A stretch of 64,000 nucleotides of DNA from NCBI GenBank assembly GCA_034620365.1, contig JAQGEQ010000170.1, forward strand, positions 620,001 through 684,000, read 5' to 3'. Within the stretch, counting starts at the first letter, position 1. Each line of letters starts with the position of its first letter. This document shows positions 39,201 to 54,159 of the stretch, one piece after another. The position numbers were made by a program, and so were the translations under genes. A model generated the notes under the pieces. That model made no database searches, had not been told where the DNA came from, and saw only the letters and a program-made list of their open reading frames with translations. Source of the stretch: Pegea sp. RAD2-039 (Eukaryota; Chordata; Thaliacea; Salpida; Salpidae).

Positions 39201-39299
39201 GGTTTAAAATATCATTTAAAATATCTACGTCACAACCATTCTCCATATAAACAGTCTCCTGTCGCACTAAAAACTCAATATCAAAACTTCTGATAGTGA
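36207..39299. other. Mostly noncoding spacer
   Basis: AT-rich from 36.2 to 37.0 kb and 37.3 to 38.9 kb. One exon-like patch lies at 37060-37290. From about 38880 base composition rises where the retrotransposon debris begins; 38900-39300 may be its noncoding or earlier part but gives no readable protein. Confidence 0.5.
37060..37290 (-). pseudogene. Isolated exon-like coding patch
   Basis: After an acceptor (TTATTTACAG, minus strand) an open frame of 76 codons runs to a TGA. It reads IIFKRYSSERRLRIAFTSFL, then DKIESGRTDEKKLAVFVNYA and an ending rich in Phe/Ser/Val. G+C content is much higher than the flanks. I recognise no family and find no partner exons. It may be a decayed gene or transposon fragment, or a terminal exon of an undetected minus-strand gene. 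Confidence 0.3.
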
Positions 39300-40075
39300 T
39301 AGTGTTTCTCCGGAAGTTACGCTACGAACATCCAATATGACTAAACTGGGAAGGTGGAATGTCTGTACTATGACCACCGGTATGGATCACGATATCAGTA
39401 GCATTCATGACGTCAGAAAAACTAACATCATTAACAACGAGCTTGCTTGTCTATAAGACGACATTGCTGCCATTCAAGAGGCTCCGTAAAAGAAAAAGAA
39501 TACACCTTACCCAGTATGTACGGATGGCAACGAACGTATAACAACTGTTCACATTTTTTTGGCCCAATTCGGCCGCGAACCAGTAGAACTCCATTCTTCA
39601 TACCAGCCAAGCTTATGAAGCGGAGCAGATGGATTATTGGAGCTGCGCCCAGCTAGCGTTGCAGGAGCGGCCAGAACAACACTGAGTACAGTGACAAACT
39701 ACCTATGGTAATCGCTTCACCACATACATAAACAAACTCTTCGCATATATACCAAAAACGTTAAAGCAACCCAAAGTTAGTCAGCGTATATGTGCACACT
39801 TTGTACACTACTGATGAAGTCAAAGATGCATTCAATTAGAAACTCAATATCGTTATTAGCAATGTTCCCAAATACAAGGATTTTATAACTCTGGGTGACT
39901 CCATTTGAAGAGTGAGTATTGATTACCATTCCTGGACTCTGTGTCATGAACGTTTTGCGTTTGGTGAGATGAATTCTAACAGACAATTCTTTCTTCAGCT
40001 TTGTCTTTCGCAAAATCTATGTACTAATATCTCCTTCTTCATGACCAAACCTGAAGATCTGAATAAATACAAAAT
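39300..40075 (+). mobile_element. Broken non-LTR retrotransposon, endonuclease part (copy 1)
   Basis: Across several frames with stops and frameshifts this reads as an APE-type endonuclease of a LINE: LGRWNVCTMTTGMDHDIS, DVRKTNIINNELACL, DDIAAIQEA, YTTDEVKDAFN, NVPKYKDFITLGD, DYHSWTLC, FGEMNSNRQ, and a fragment ending FFMTKPED. The order and spacing match the N-terminal domain of RTE/CR1-like LINE polyproteins. There is no intact ORF and the copy ends before the reverse transcriptase. Confidence 0.8.
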
Positions 40076-40239
40076 ATCTATTAATAAACTTTTTAAAACA
40101 ACTTTAGTGCTGAAGATTAAATTAAACATAACATCTTTTAATTACTGAAATCTTGTTATTGAAATAAAGATTTTTAAAATAACAATTTTTCAATATTGAA
40201 ATTGTTATCTACTTTTTGCTGCAGTCACGACAAATAGAT

Positions 40240-41142
40240 TTATTGACTTTGTCTTTACATGTCCTCAAAATTTCTGGGTGCTGAACAACATTTTTCCGCG
40301 TTTTGGTTTTGATAAGATGAATTTTAACAGACAACGCCTTCTTGAGGTTTGTCACTCGTAAAATCTATGTGCTACCAACTCCTTCTTCATGACCAAACCA
40401 CAACACAAAGTTTCCTGGAGACATCCTCATTCTAAGTATTGACACCAATTAGACTTTATCTTAGTAAGACTTCCAAGTAATGTCCTATTGAAAAATCATG
40501 CCCTAGTGCTTTCTAGTATGCTGCAAATTGCATAATTAGTAAGATAAAGTACGAGTCAAAAACAAAAGTAGCACGTAAACTGCGCTTAAACACCATCGCC
40601 ATGTGCATTCGTAGAACTCTCAACTTTAACATCATCAACAGACAGGCGTCTCTTTGTCTTAGTCTAAAATTAAGGTTATGATCTACAATAGAGCCCGAGA
40701 AGCTTTTGGAAAGAAGACTTATAACAGCAAGAAATGGTTTGAAAAAAAAACATCAATACGTTGCATCCTCTCGCTGGGTGGAAGCGTCAAGTGCGTGTAA
40801 GGCACCAGTAAGAGTCTAGCCCAATAGCTTGGAGCAATTTACGCGAGGCTGAAAATACATTTCGGAGAGCTGAAAGAAAATTTGCTAATGAGTTTTGGGT
40901 TTGGAAAAGGAAAAGGAAAAGGAAAAAAACCAAAGCTGCAGCAGCAAGAAGTGACACCAAATCCGTTTACGGTGGTGTTAGGTGTGCAACCGGTAAAACC
41001 CACAATACGTCCAACAACTCCTTTGCAATCTACTACAAGAGAGATCTTTTACAATATAGATAAACAATTAGGGAGATTGGTTGAGTATTTTTCGCTTCTC
41101 TACTCCCAACAAAACAACGTGACAAACATCTTGCTCCATTAG
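40240..41142 (+). mobile_element. Second broken copy of the same LINE family
   Basis: Restarts at the region where copy 1 ended: FGFDKMNFNRQRLLEVCHS, CATNSFFMTKPQHKVSWRHP, HQLDFILVR, then HPLAGWKRQ, and from 40882 an open stretch ending TTREIFYNIDKQLGRLVEYF and SLLYSQQNNVTN, which resembles the linker just before the reverse transcriptase in such elements. Several frameshifts and stops; no catalytic reverse transcriptase remains. The overlap with copy 1 shows two insertions rather than one interrupted element. Confidence 0.78.
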
Positions 41143-41638
41143 TTTCTTTGCATCTCACTATGTTTTGCTTTATCTTTAGTATCATCACTCAAATCCCATA
41201 TGGTCGTTCTCAGCCAAAGCAGAACCCTATTATGCCAACTTTCTTTTAAAGATTTACTCTAAAGGATAAATGTATTAATTTCATTATCACCTTTTCTTAG
41301 AATCAAAACTATTTTTTTGAACATCGGCTTTCTGCAAAGAGGTTTTTGGTATTAATAAAACAAAGTGGTAAAAATTGGCTGATTATCAAATCAGCTCATA
41401 AGTTATCGTAAGTTTCATAAAGTTTGGTGTAATAAATAAAATAAAAAAATAAAATTAGGGTTTTTAATAAAGATATTTTTCTTATATTTATACTTGAACT
41501 TAATTTGTATATAATATTCTAAAGATTTTAATTTTTTAGTCAGTTTAGTCACAGCTGATTCAATTATTTACGCTTAATTACAATGGTCTTAATGCCTTAG
41601 TAAAGAAGTAGCTCTAATGGTTGGTGTAACCCTCTAAG
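41143..41638. other. 5' flank of the uridine-cytidine kinase gene
   Basis: AT-rich flank between the LINE debris and the kinase. A splice acceptor (AATGCCTTAG) at 41591-41600 would leave a 38-nt 5' UTR. That UTR holds a 6-codon upstream frame (ATG at 41617) stopping right before the main ATG. Confidence 0.4.
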
Positions 41639-43806
41639 ATGACAAGAAAACCTTTTGTTATTGGAGTCGCCGGTGGTACATCATCCGGAAAAGTAATTAA
41701 TTATTTAATTTTGCTTCTAATTTTAGTTAATATAAACATAATTTAATTAAAAATTTAAATTCAAATACTTTTGGGGTGTTATTTTGATCTTATTTCTATG
41801 ATTAGCTAAAAATCAGATTATTATATAATAAAGAGTTATTTAATAATTTGTTTTTTTCCTTTGCATACTTGTTTTACTATTATGAGTTTTTTGAATTTTT
41901 TGACACTATAAATTTTATTAAATTTGTCAATTTATTGAAAAATTTCATTAAAAAATCAATTTTAATAATATATATTTGAACTAATATATTTGAAACATTC
42001 ATTTTAATAACCCATTTATATCAAGATTAAAGTATAATAAGAACAAAAATAATTTATACTCCAAATTTTTAATAATCAACGAATTTTCTTTGTTAAGACA
42101 ACTTTTTCAATACTACAATTAATATCTCATATTTTCATGAAAAATTGTCCAAAAAATCTTTATTCATTTCTTAATATTTTTTTGTTATTAAAAAAATATT
42201 TTTTGACCATCAATAGCTTTTATATAATTTATTCTTGTTTATAATCTATCTATTTTATCCAAGAATTTTTAAACTAAGCACTTTTTAATCTTTAGACTTC
42301 TGTATGCAATAAGATTGTTGAATTATTAAATTTTTCAACAAGTAATGTGGGAAAAAAGATTGCTATTATCAATCAAGCAAGCTTCTATTACCATCTTACT
42401 AAAGATGAAATGGAACTAGTGAAACAAAACCAGTACAACTTTGACCACCCAGGTTAATATATCAACATTTTCATAATTCTACATCATCATATCTTTTACA
42501 ATTATGATATACTAAATAACCAATATTTTATTGTAGTTATTATCATGGTATATAGAGGTTTTATTTTGATATAATTTGTTTAGAATTATTGATAGAAATT
42601 ACTTGTTCTGCTAGTTCTCGAGGATTATAAAAATAGTTATTTCTAATAAATAATTGCTTGTAAAAATTATTTGAATGGATATTTTACTTGCTTTTATTTA
42701 ATTTTTATCTTTTTAAAATACTTTAATTTTAATGATAAAATAATAATTAGATTAATCAGGTTATTTTTAATTTGTAAAGTCATCACATGATATATTTCAG
42801 TATATATTGAAATTAGACAATTAACTTAAAATTGTAAACTTATAATGACAAAAAGAGTATTTTCTAAAGCTGATATGTATTGCTTACTATGATTAATACC
42901 TACTATCATCAAACAAATGTTTTGATAGTTCTTACAACCTTTTATATTGTCAGAAGTGATATATAATAAATCTATTAACACTTTTACTCATTAAAAATCA
43001 AATCAATAAAAGTTGAAATTAATTTTTAGATGCTTTTGATACAAAGCTCATGAGAAATGTTCTTCAAGATATCATCATGGGCAAGAAAGTTTCTGTGCCA
43101 GTATATGATCCAAACTCAAACACCAGGTTTAAACACAAACATCTTCATTTAATTTTCAATTTACTGCTTTTTATTGCATTTAAAATTCAAATATCACTTC
43201 TAGATTACCAGGTACTTATACTATGCTTGAAGACTGTGACGTAGTAATTTTTGAGGGAATTCTGGTGTTTTATCACGAAGAAATACGTGACCTTTTCGAC
43301 ATGAAACTGTTTGTTGATATAGACGCCGATACTAGACTGTCTAGAAGAGGTAATATTGTTATCGAAAGTTGAAAATGCTGAAAGATATTTTCATCTAGTT
43401 TTAAGAGATACTGAAGAACGAGGTAGACCCTTGGAGACTGTACTGCAGCAGTACAGAAATTTTGTAAAACCTGCCTTTGAAAAGTTTTGCTTGCCAGTGA
43501 GTACCTACTGTGTTTTACTTCAAAGAATTGTTCAAACTCATTCAGCAAATTTACTTTTAGTATTTTGATGTTATTTTTTAATTCACAGACGAAAAAATTT
43601 GCTGACATCATTATACCTAGAGGTGTAGAAAACATCGGTAATTATCTTCTAATTTATTTACCTATAAGTTTTATGATTTGTTTGTCTTTTCTACAGTTGC
43701 TATCGATTTGATCGTTCATCACCTGAAAGATGTTTTCAATAGAAATTTGGAGCATTTGCCTATTAACGGTACTACTAATGGCTTAGATGATTCCCTATTT
43801 CTTTAG
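41639..43806 (+). CDS. UCK: Uridine-cytidine kinase
   Basis: Seven exons: 41639-41692, 42296-42452, 43030-43126, 43204-43349, 43399-43496, 43589-43637 and 43697-43806, giving 236 aa. The enzyme phosphorylates uridine and cytidine to UMP and CMP with ATP in pyrimidine salvage, in the cytosol. The Walker A loop GGTSSGKT (residues 12-19) is split by intron 1. Further family blocks: [113 protein letters not shown] and [12 protein letters not shown]. Intron 4 is only 49 bp. It is a little shorter than human UCK1/UCK2 (261-277 aa), mostly at the termini; I cannot tell which vertebrate paralogue it corresponds to. A possible AATAAA lies near 43983. Confidence 0.95.
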
Positions 43807-45809
43807 CTTCTTTTCTTCTTTTATTTCTTAAACAGTTTTCATGTTTCATGTATAAATTGTTATTTAAATTGTACTTTCAGTTGTAAGTAACACAACACTT
43901 GAAAGTTTTTTTCAATTTGTAAAAAAGTTTATCTTCTGGTTTAAGTTAAATTTAATTTTACACTTTTAATATTTCTGTTGCAATAAATTCAACCATCTGA
44001 TATGTTTTGATAAAAGAAAAAGGCTTTGAGGAAAATGTTTGATTTCTTTGAAAAACCACGAAACGTCGTTCGCTTAGGTTTCTAGACTTAAATTTAAAAG
44101 TAGTTTATATTTTAGATATTTTAATTAACATTAAATTGAAAGCAGACGATATATGTTAGCATTTATTGTTTTCTACTTTTCTGTCAGCTACTTTTAACAC
44201 CAACAATTTCAATATTTCTATTTTTTCTGAAAAATACAAATATTTTCAACGCTTTTTGCTTACTTAAAACATTTAACATAGAATGATGTTTTAAGATTTA
44301 GTCAAAGGTTGTTAATCACTAATTATGAGATCTTAAGACACGTGATGGATTACATGCCTCATTAACTACGGTACTTACTAACATGTCTCACTAATTCACA
44401 AATTGTAGCTTTTGATCTTATTCATTAACTATGAATAAACATATTATCGACAAATCTTGAAAGACTAATTTACTTCAGATAAATTTTTACGATTTTATTT
44501 GTGATTTAGCAACTAGGTACATTGATAAGTGCGGAGTCAGTCTGACGTAAATACAGGATTGGAACTGATAATTCTCTTAGTTTAATTGACATTTTAATTT
44601 ACAAACTATGTTTAGCTTTCATTTGATATAATTAATATTGACATATCAAGTTGTAACTTGTTATTCTATTTAACACCCTTGTTTGTCAAATATTTTTTTA
44701 TATATTTTCAGCAAAATGTATCAACAAAATTTTTACAAGAAATTAGTCATTTGCTTGTAATTGTTTGAATAGTATTAGGTGAAAGCATTTGGTGATTTTT
44801 CTTATATTAAATTACTTCTAACACTTTGTAAGTTGCTGGTTTTGAATAATTCTAGTTTTTTGACAAACTACAGAATTGTTCAGCTATTCTTTTAAATTAA
44901 TTGAAAAGGTTTTGGTGATATTATCAGAATCAAATATTTTTCTTTGGTATCTTTTATCTATGTTAACTTGTTAAACAATTGCAGTATCAATTGAGTTCTC
45001 GTTTAAAAGCTTGTTCAAACAACTTGACATTAACTAAGTTTTTATAAACGTAAAATTATCTAAATCAACTCTATATCACATAAAAAATCAAACAAATGTT
45101 CAAACTTATTTGCTTTTTAATTTAAAGAAGTAACTTATGATCTGACTGATATCTAAGTCGATAAATAACTAAACTGTTTAAATGATAATATTAAGATGAA
45201 ATATCTTAATGACTAAAACCACAACTTACTTAATTCTAATTTTTAATCTCAATTGTTGTTCTCTGAAATGATTTTTATTTAAAAAGTTCTTTTGTGAAAT
45301 GATTTATTAAGTATAATAAAAATAACAGAAGTATGTATTATAAGAATAAACTTTAAGTATTTTACTATAACGCAGTAAAAGCTAACATGATGTCAAATTA
45401 AACATATGAATTTGATTTAGAAAAGCGAGAATAGAATAAAAGACAGATATAACTAGAAGAAACGAATAACAGTTGTCTACATGAATCATAGAGAATAATT
45501 AAATAGTTACTTCATTAAAACATTCACAGTTATAATAGTTTCATAATTATTTTCAATATTAAACTTATAAACAGCTATTTTTGATTATTTTGAATGAAAC
45601 TGATTACAAATAGAATTAAAATGAAATATACAAGTGAAATTTATTTGAATACATTAGATTATACTTAAGCAACCACCGTCAAAAGCCTGCAATAAGATGA
45701 AAACCTTTAAAAATGAAATAAAGCTAACGCTAAACATTTACAAATTAGCATTGTATACAAGAGATCATTTGAACACTTTAAATAATTACTTAGAATGTAA
45801 GAATAAAGC
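43807..45809. other. Spacer between convergent UCK and HPPD genes
   Basis: Two 3' ends face each other across 2 kb of AT-rich DNA. It should hold both 3' UTRs; no exon-like frame or repeat was seen. Confidence 0.55.
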
Positions 45810-48250
<2,441 letters not shown>

Positions 48251-48379
48251 AGTAATACAAATATATCTACAAACTGTTAGATAAAATTTTAAATCTATTT
48301 CTATTTGCTAAAAAGTATGGCTTGGTTTGAATTTTTTCATTAAAAACAGAAATAAAGTTAGTCTATCATAACAAAAAAA

Positions 48380-48404
48380 GCTGACGTAAAAATGCTACGT
48401 CAGC
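48380..48404. promoter_or_regulatory. Inverted CRE half-sites upstream of HPPD
   Basis: GCTGACGTA and TACGTCAGC are perfect 9-bp inverted arms around a 7-base spacer, about 130 bp before the HPPD start codon. Each arm carries a TGACGT half-site. The position suits a promoter element bound by a bZIP factor; a short RNA hairpin is the alternative. Confidence 0.45.
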
Positions 48405-50635
48405 ACCTGACTAAGCACTTTTAAAAATGATAAACAAACTGATTCATTAGACCTTACTTAAACCCAGCATTATTTTGTAAATAAAAATATATCTGTATTT
48501 TGGTTTAAAACATTGCAAAATGATTGCAACTACCTTTTTTCACAATCGCAAAATGCGCTAATACAAACTAGAGGCTGTAAACATGACTTTAAACTACTGA
48601 TATATCAGCTAAAATAAATTTAGATGTATCACGTGATACCTTCGAAAGCCGATTGGATAACTACAAAGCCACCACCCACTAGCTGCTTAAGACAGCGTTT
48701 CTATTGGTGGTTTTAGACAGAAGAAATAAAAGTAAGCTCTTATTTAAAAATGCTTGTTTTTAAAAGCAAATATAGGATGATATAATTTCAAACCTTCTTT
48801 TAGTTTCAGTTTAAAAAATTAATAGCCATTTAGAAGTAACATTTTAAGCTTGTTGTATTTATGAATATTTCAGCAAAATAAAAATCAATAAAATTCCCCT
48901 ATTATAAATCTGATGAATAATTTATCAACTACTATAACCTTAATCAGCTTTAATTATACAGAAAATTGTAAGCAAGTTATATAAATCGTATCAAATGTAT
49001 TAATTGTGATTAATGATTATGACTTGAGAACCTAACTACTAACTATTTTAAATTTGTAAAGTAAAGCTAATGTAATGCTATTTATAATGCTATATTGAAT
49101 GCATCTAACCACCAGCTTATAAACTATTTAAATATTTATGTTTTATCATACTCTTTGTATATGAAATTTGCTAAATCTAAATTGATATTTTAAGGACATA
49201 GACTTGTTTCTCGATCAATTTAATAAGTACTCCACAGTTTCACTTAATATCAACTGATCAAATTCTAAGGTCAACAGATTGTAATTTTCAGGATTAGAAA
49301 TTTATTTCCAAGTCTTATTGCCGATTCATTTATAAAATACTAAGGTGAAACTTTTAAGTCTAAAAAATGCAAATTGAAATTATATGTAGCTCATAAGTCG
49401 TTGGTAGGAGTAGCTGATAGCATATCAGTAGACCAAACAGTATTTGCTCTATCAGAACAATCTTTAGGAAATTATTAATCAGATACAAAATTACAATCAT
49501 CGATATCAAGTGAGACTACACATAGTAGTTACCGTGTATTTCTACAACTTATATTTTATTACAAGCGTTTAATCCCATGTTAGCTTTTGATTAAAAGCTA
49601 AAATTAAGTTAATTTTGTTATAGTAAAATTTCTTGCTGCAAAACGACGGGTTAAATCTACTTAATATTTTCACTTATTTACTTGTCATTGTCTTATCGAG
49701 GAAAATCGTAAATATAGTTTTTGATTCAAGCTATATTTCGACCTAAATTTATTCTGCTGAAACTTTCAATTAAAATGTATTTAAGTCTTTCTTTAATAAT
49801 TTGAAACTTATTTTGGCTGCTTTCACATTTAATAAAATTCAGCTATTTACCAATTTATAGTTATTCTTGTTTCTTCCTGTATTTAAGAATCAATAAAGGT
49901 TGATTTTGTAAGCAGGATAAAGTGCAGTCCTTTAAATTTTAAAGTAATTACAACTTTAATTGATTTAATTAATTTTTTGAAACAAAGCTGTAAAAGAATT
50001 TTAATTTGTCTCGATTGTTTTTTTTCCACAAAATTATGAGCCTTGATTTTGAAACGAACTCGTGTTTACATTTTTAAATCATGCTATCTAAATTTGCTAA
50101 GATATTCTAATTTGTGATTTTTTATTATTTTTTTAATTCATCAATCAGTTCAGATAATTTCCATTCTTCAATTTTTACTTATAAACTACTTTTTTACTAT
50201 TAAATCATAGACAAATTTTCCTTTCATGAAAATGTTTATTTTTATGTTAATTTGATGATTTAACTCTTATTTTTACTTTTTTGTATTTCTCTAAAATCTT
50301 TCTTAGTTTGTAATAAATAAGTGTTCAACTCCTTTTTTGAAATATTTAAATAACAATTGATTTTATTTTTCAAATGTTTAAATATTTAATAACAATTTTT
50401 TATATTATGATATTTATTTAAATGTATTTAAGTAAACGATTTATTTTAGCAATCAATTTCTTTAAGTTTATATCATTTTAAATATAAAATTTAAATATCT
50501 GAATTCATTAAAATAATGATTTTTTTTTCAATCATTCATTATTAAGCAATTGTTAAATACTAAACATTAAATTGCAATTATACAAAATAAAACAATTTGA
50601 ACTTATATTTGTTGTGTAGATTACAACTAACAATT
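48405..50635. other. Spacer between divergent HPPD and RMND1 genes
   Basis: AT-rich intergenic DNA presumably holding the two promoters. ATCACGTGAT-like E-box at about 48631. No exon-like frame seen. Confidence 0.5.
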
Positions 50636-52857
50636 ATGTTTCATTTAAAATCACTTTTTATAAAAGTTCTAACATCAAATCAAAGCTCTTTGCAGCACTT
50701 AAGAGGAAAAAATCGTGCTATGGTATGTATAGTTTGATAATTATGAACTTTTTATCAACAAATTATTTTAAAATAATTTATTTTTTAGAGTATATCTCAC
50801 TTAGTTAAATCACAGAACCTCATAGATAAAGAAAGAGTTATCACAAGATTCAGAAGATCTAGAAAAAAAATTGAACTTAAACCTTTAGAAAGTCTTTTAT
50901 CCAAAACATATGGAACTGCTGAAAACTATAAGTTAGTAGATGCAGATCATATCCAGTAATTTAATGCTGGAATTAATAAATCTTATCAAGTATAAATGCC
51001 TTAATAGCATTTTAAAATAAATTTTTAATATTTGTTAGAATAAAAGCTTTACTTATAAATGATTTCTTTTTGTTTATACTGATGGTTTTTCAAGTAATTA
51101 TAGTGTTTGACACAATAATCTATTTAATTTCACAAAAGTTTTTTTTTATAGTATTAATTAAGTTAATTACTGATTATAATTGTACTAATCTATGTGTTTA
51201 TTTTATTTTTTAGCTATGACTGTTTGTTAGAAGAGTTTAAACAGGATCCTTGCTTTAGTTCAATAACTTTGCCTAATGATATTATTGATGTGGCACTATT
51301 TCAAGTAAAAAGCCCCACTTTCATGGATAATAACCAACCAGCATATTTCTTTGTTTTTCGGTGTGTTTCTCAAACAGTTTGCTTTCAGATTATTTTTTTC
51401 AACCTTTATTACTTTTTATTTTCCTAATTTTTGTCTAAGACATTTTAGTATTTCCAAATAGTTTCCTAAAATTTTAACTGACTTTAAACTTATATAATTT
51501 TTATTAAGAAAGTTGAAACTTACAGTAAATAAGTAATTTTCAATTAATTAAAGTTTATTTGAGCAACAAATGATAATTTTAAATTATAGTTTTGGAGTTT
51601 TATCATTTTGGAATTTATCAACAAACGGAATAACTGGAATAAAAAAAATTGTGCAAAAGTATGAAGTGCAACCCAACCAAACACATCTCATTGCCAATGA
51701 ATGTGAAGAAATTGATTATAAACTATCAACTGCCACATCTTTTAATAAAAGTAGTTTTTTTTTTAAATTGTGTGTCTTTACATTAAATTATTTCATCATT
51801 TTAGCATTCTTTGAAGTGAATGAAACCTGTAAGGATAAATTAGCAATGGGAATGTTTGTATTTGCTAACTCCTTGGCTATATCTGTAAAACTATCTCACT
51901 TTGAAAATAATCTTGAAAAATTAATAAAAAAGCTGGAACCATTACCTCAAGAACTTATCAGCAGTAGATTCTCCAAAAGAACCACAAAAGCTCTTCTAGT
52001 AAGAACAGGAGAGATCTTTTTATTGAGGTTGGTTTTGTTTTATGTTTTTTGGAAGTGTTTAATAAGCAATTACTCTTATTACACTTACCAAGCTTTCTAG
52101 CTACTTTTTTGTAAATTTTATTTTCAGGCACCAACTTAACTTACAAAACACTTTGATTAATGTTCCTGATGCAATTTGTGATGATGAAGTACTTTCAAAT
52201 GTTTATCTTGAAGTTTCTGAGTATGTTGAATAGTTTTTTATGATAAAAAAAATATATTTTGTTTATTTAACAAACAAATATTTGGACAAAAGTTTTGAAG
52301 TCTTACTAAATATTTATGTTTAATAAAATGAAATTTTATCTAACCGTAAATTCATAGACTATTTTTAAACCCATCAATATTCCCACAAAATTCATAACAA
52401 TAAAATAAAACAGAATGAATTAATCTCTTGTAACTGCCTGAAGATAGAGGAATATTGATTAAAATTTAATTTGATTTTTATTATGATGAAGAACTTTTTT
52501 ATTCAAATTTTTCTTTTCAGATTTCTTCACATTGTTAAACGGGTCAACTTGATGAATGAACAACTTTCATATTGCACTGAAATTGTTGAGCTTGTAAAAT
52601 CTCATTTATACGCCACAAAGACCTATAACGTTGAAGTTTTAATTGTTTTATTAATTCTCATTGAGGTAAATAACTCAACTAAACAATCTGTCAGTGTGAT
52701 ATAATACAAAGATTTTTAAAAAGAGTGGAACTTTTGATAATTTGATCTTAAGAAAGCATAGAATAATTCTTAAAGAAAATTTTTCTAATTGAATTTCAAT
52801 AATTTAATTTATTTTTTCCAGGTCCTTTTTGAAATTGTTCATTTTGTTCAACGATGA
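50636..52857 (+). CDS. RMND1: RMND1, mitochondrial translation factor (DUF155)
   Basis: Eight exons: 50636-50722, 50789-50955, 51214-51360, 51590-51750, 51805-52027, 52128-52220, 52521-52665 and 52822-52857, giving 352 aa. RMND1 is an inner-membrane protein needed for mitochondrial translation. The N-terminus (MFHLKSLFIKVLTSNQSSLQ) is basic and amphipathic, as in a targeting presequence. The DUF155 core follows: TYGTAENYKLVDA, ITLPNDIIDV, FFVFRFGVLSFWNL, MFVFANSLAISVKLSHFE, RTGEIFLLRHQLNLQ, YLEVSEFLHIVKRVNLMNEQ and LSYCTEIVELVKSHL. The C-terminal hydrophobic segment (VEVLIVLLILIEVLFEIVHF) is the family's membrane helix, though the CDS ends soon after it. An acceptor (TTGTGTAG) lies 16 nt before the ATG. 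A poly(A) signal AATAAA occurs near 52912. Confidence 0.93.
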
Positions 52858-53375
52858 TTTCTAATTTACAATTTGGCTTCTAAAATTTTTGTTATGAACA
52901 CTGAACTGAGAATAAAAAATTTTTATAAAAACTTTGAGATAAATTCAATCTAATGTATAAAAAGTGAATCATAAATGTTAATTTACTGAGATATTTTGTG
53001 AAATGTGTAGACTTTGTTAATTAAAATATATCAAAATCTGCTTAATTAAAACTTAGATTAGAAAGTTTGATAATTGAGTAGATGTAAAAAGACTTAAGAG
53101 AATAAGAAGTTGAAATAAACTTTAAGGTTTTACTCCGAAACAAATTCATTTGCATTCTAAGTAGATACTCATAGCTACATTATAAGAAGTATACAGATGA
53201 AAAAGTTAACTGATAACTTTTAGCTAAAAACTTTTTCACCGATGAATTCAATAAATACTTTCGAACATTGCACTGCTATTAGTTGATAGTACGCTGTTGT
53301 TAGAAAATCCACGATTGCTACATTTTGTAGAACCAAACTGATTGAAATATTCTGATGAATTGTTCTAGTATATCA

Positions 53376-53453
53376 CTCTGTACATCACGTGATTTTAATG
53401 GGAGATCTCGTGATGAAAATGGCACATATTGTAAAAGACTGACCACCAGATAA
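53376..53453. repeat. Diverged E-box repeat, copy 1
   Basis: CTCTGTACATCACGTGATTT, then TCTCGTG, GGCACATATTGTAA, AGACTGAC and ACCAGATAA in order. The same blocks recur at 54086 with substitutions and small indels. The palindromic core ATCACGTGAT is intact in both. Confidence 0.7.
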
Positions 53454-54085
53454 AAATTGTTTCTGTAACACGCTTAGAAGTAATTTTTCAGAATATTATC
53501 TAATTACTTCGTTTTTATAAAACTTATGAGATTTTCATAAGGGTTATTATTTTTATACTATTATTTTGAATTTTTTTGTAATGAATTATGTAGATCAGTG
53601 AAATTTTTGTTCGTTATTTTTAAGCATAGAATAATTTACTGTACGATCGATAATAAATTTTCAGGAGTGGTTAAATAGTGGTTTTAATCAAATTTTGTAC
53701 TTAAAACAAAACTAAGTAGAGTGTTTTTTCGTTTAATCGTCATATCTTATACTTAAATTTGTTAGTGCAGATGATAGTTTAGTGAATAAGTTTTAAAAGT
53801 TTTTCTACTTGACTTACATAAGTAAGATTTTAGAAAATATTAAAGATATTTGATTACTATAATAGTTGATAATTATGATAGTTGATAACTATGAAATAAT
53901 TACTTTTGAAGTATTACTTCATAGCTGGCAATATTTTTATTTGTATAAGACAGATAAATATTTTTAGTCAAAAATATGTTTCACAACATAAAGATCGGTA
54001 GTTACACAAGGTTTTATTTCTTCTTTTTTTTTATTTCATAACACGTGATAGCAACAAGTTGCTCATAAATACTTTCAAGTGTTTT

Positions 54086-54159
54086 CTCTGTACATCACGT
54101 GATTTTAGTGAGAGGCTATATCTCGTGCCACATATTGTAACAGACTGACTACCAGATAA
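54086..54159. repeat. Diverged E-box repeat, copy 2
   Basis: Second copy of the 53376 element in the same orientation, 710 bp away, again with an intact ATCACGTGAT. A further CACGTGAT lies at about 54042. Confidence 0.7.

Noticed and set aside
51570..52100. 176-codon frame as a stand-alone gene
   Set aside because: It reads through an intron (51751-51804) of RMND1; the spliced model restores family similarity on both sides.
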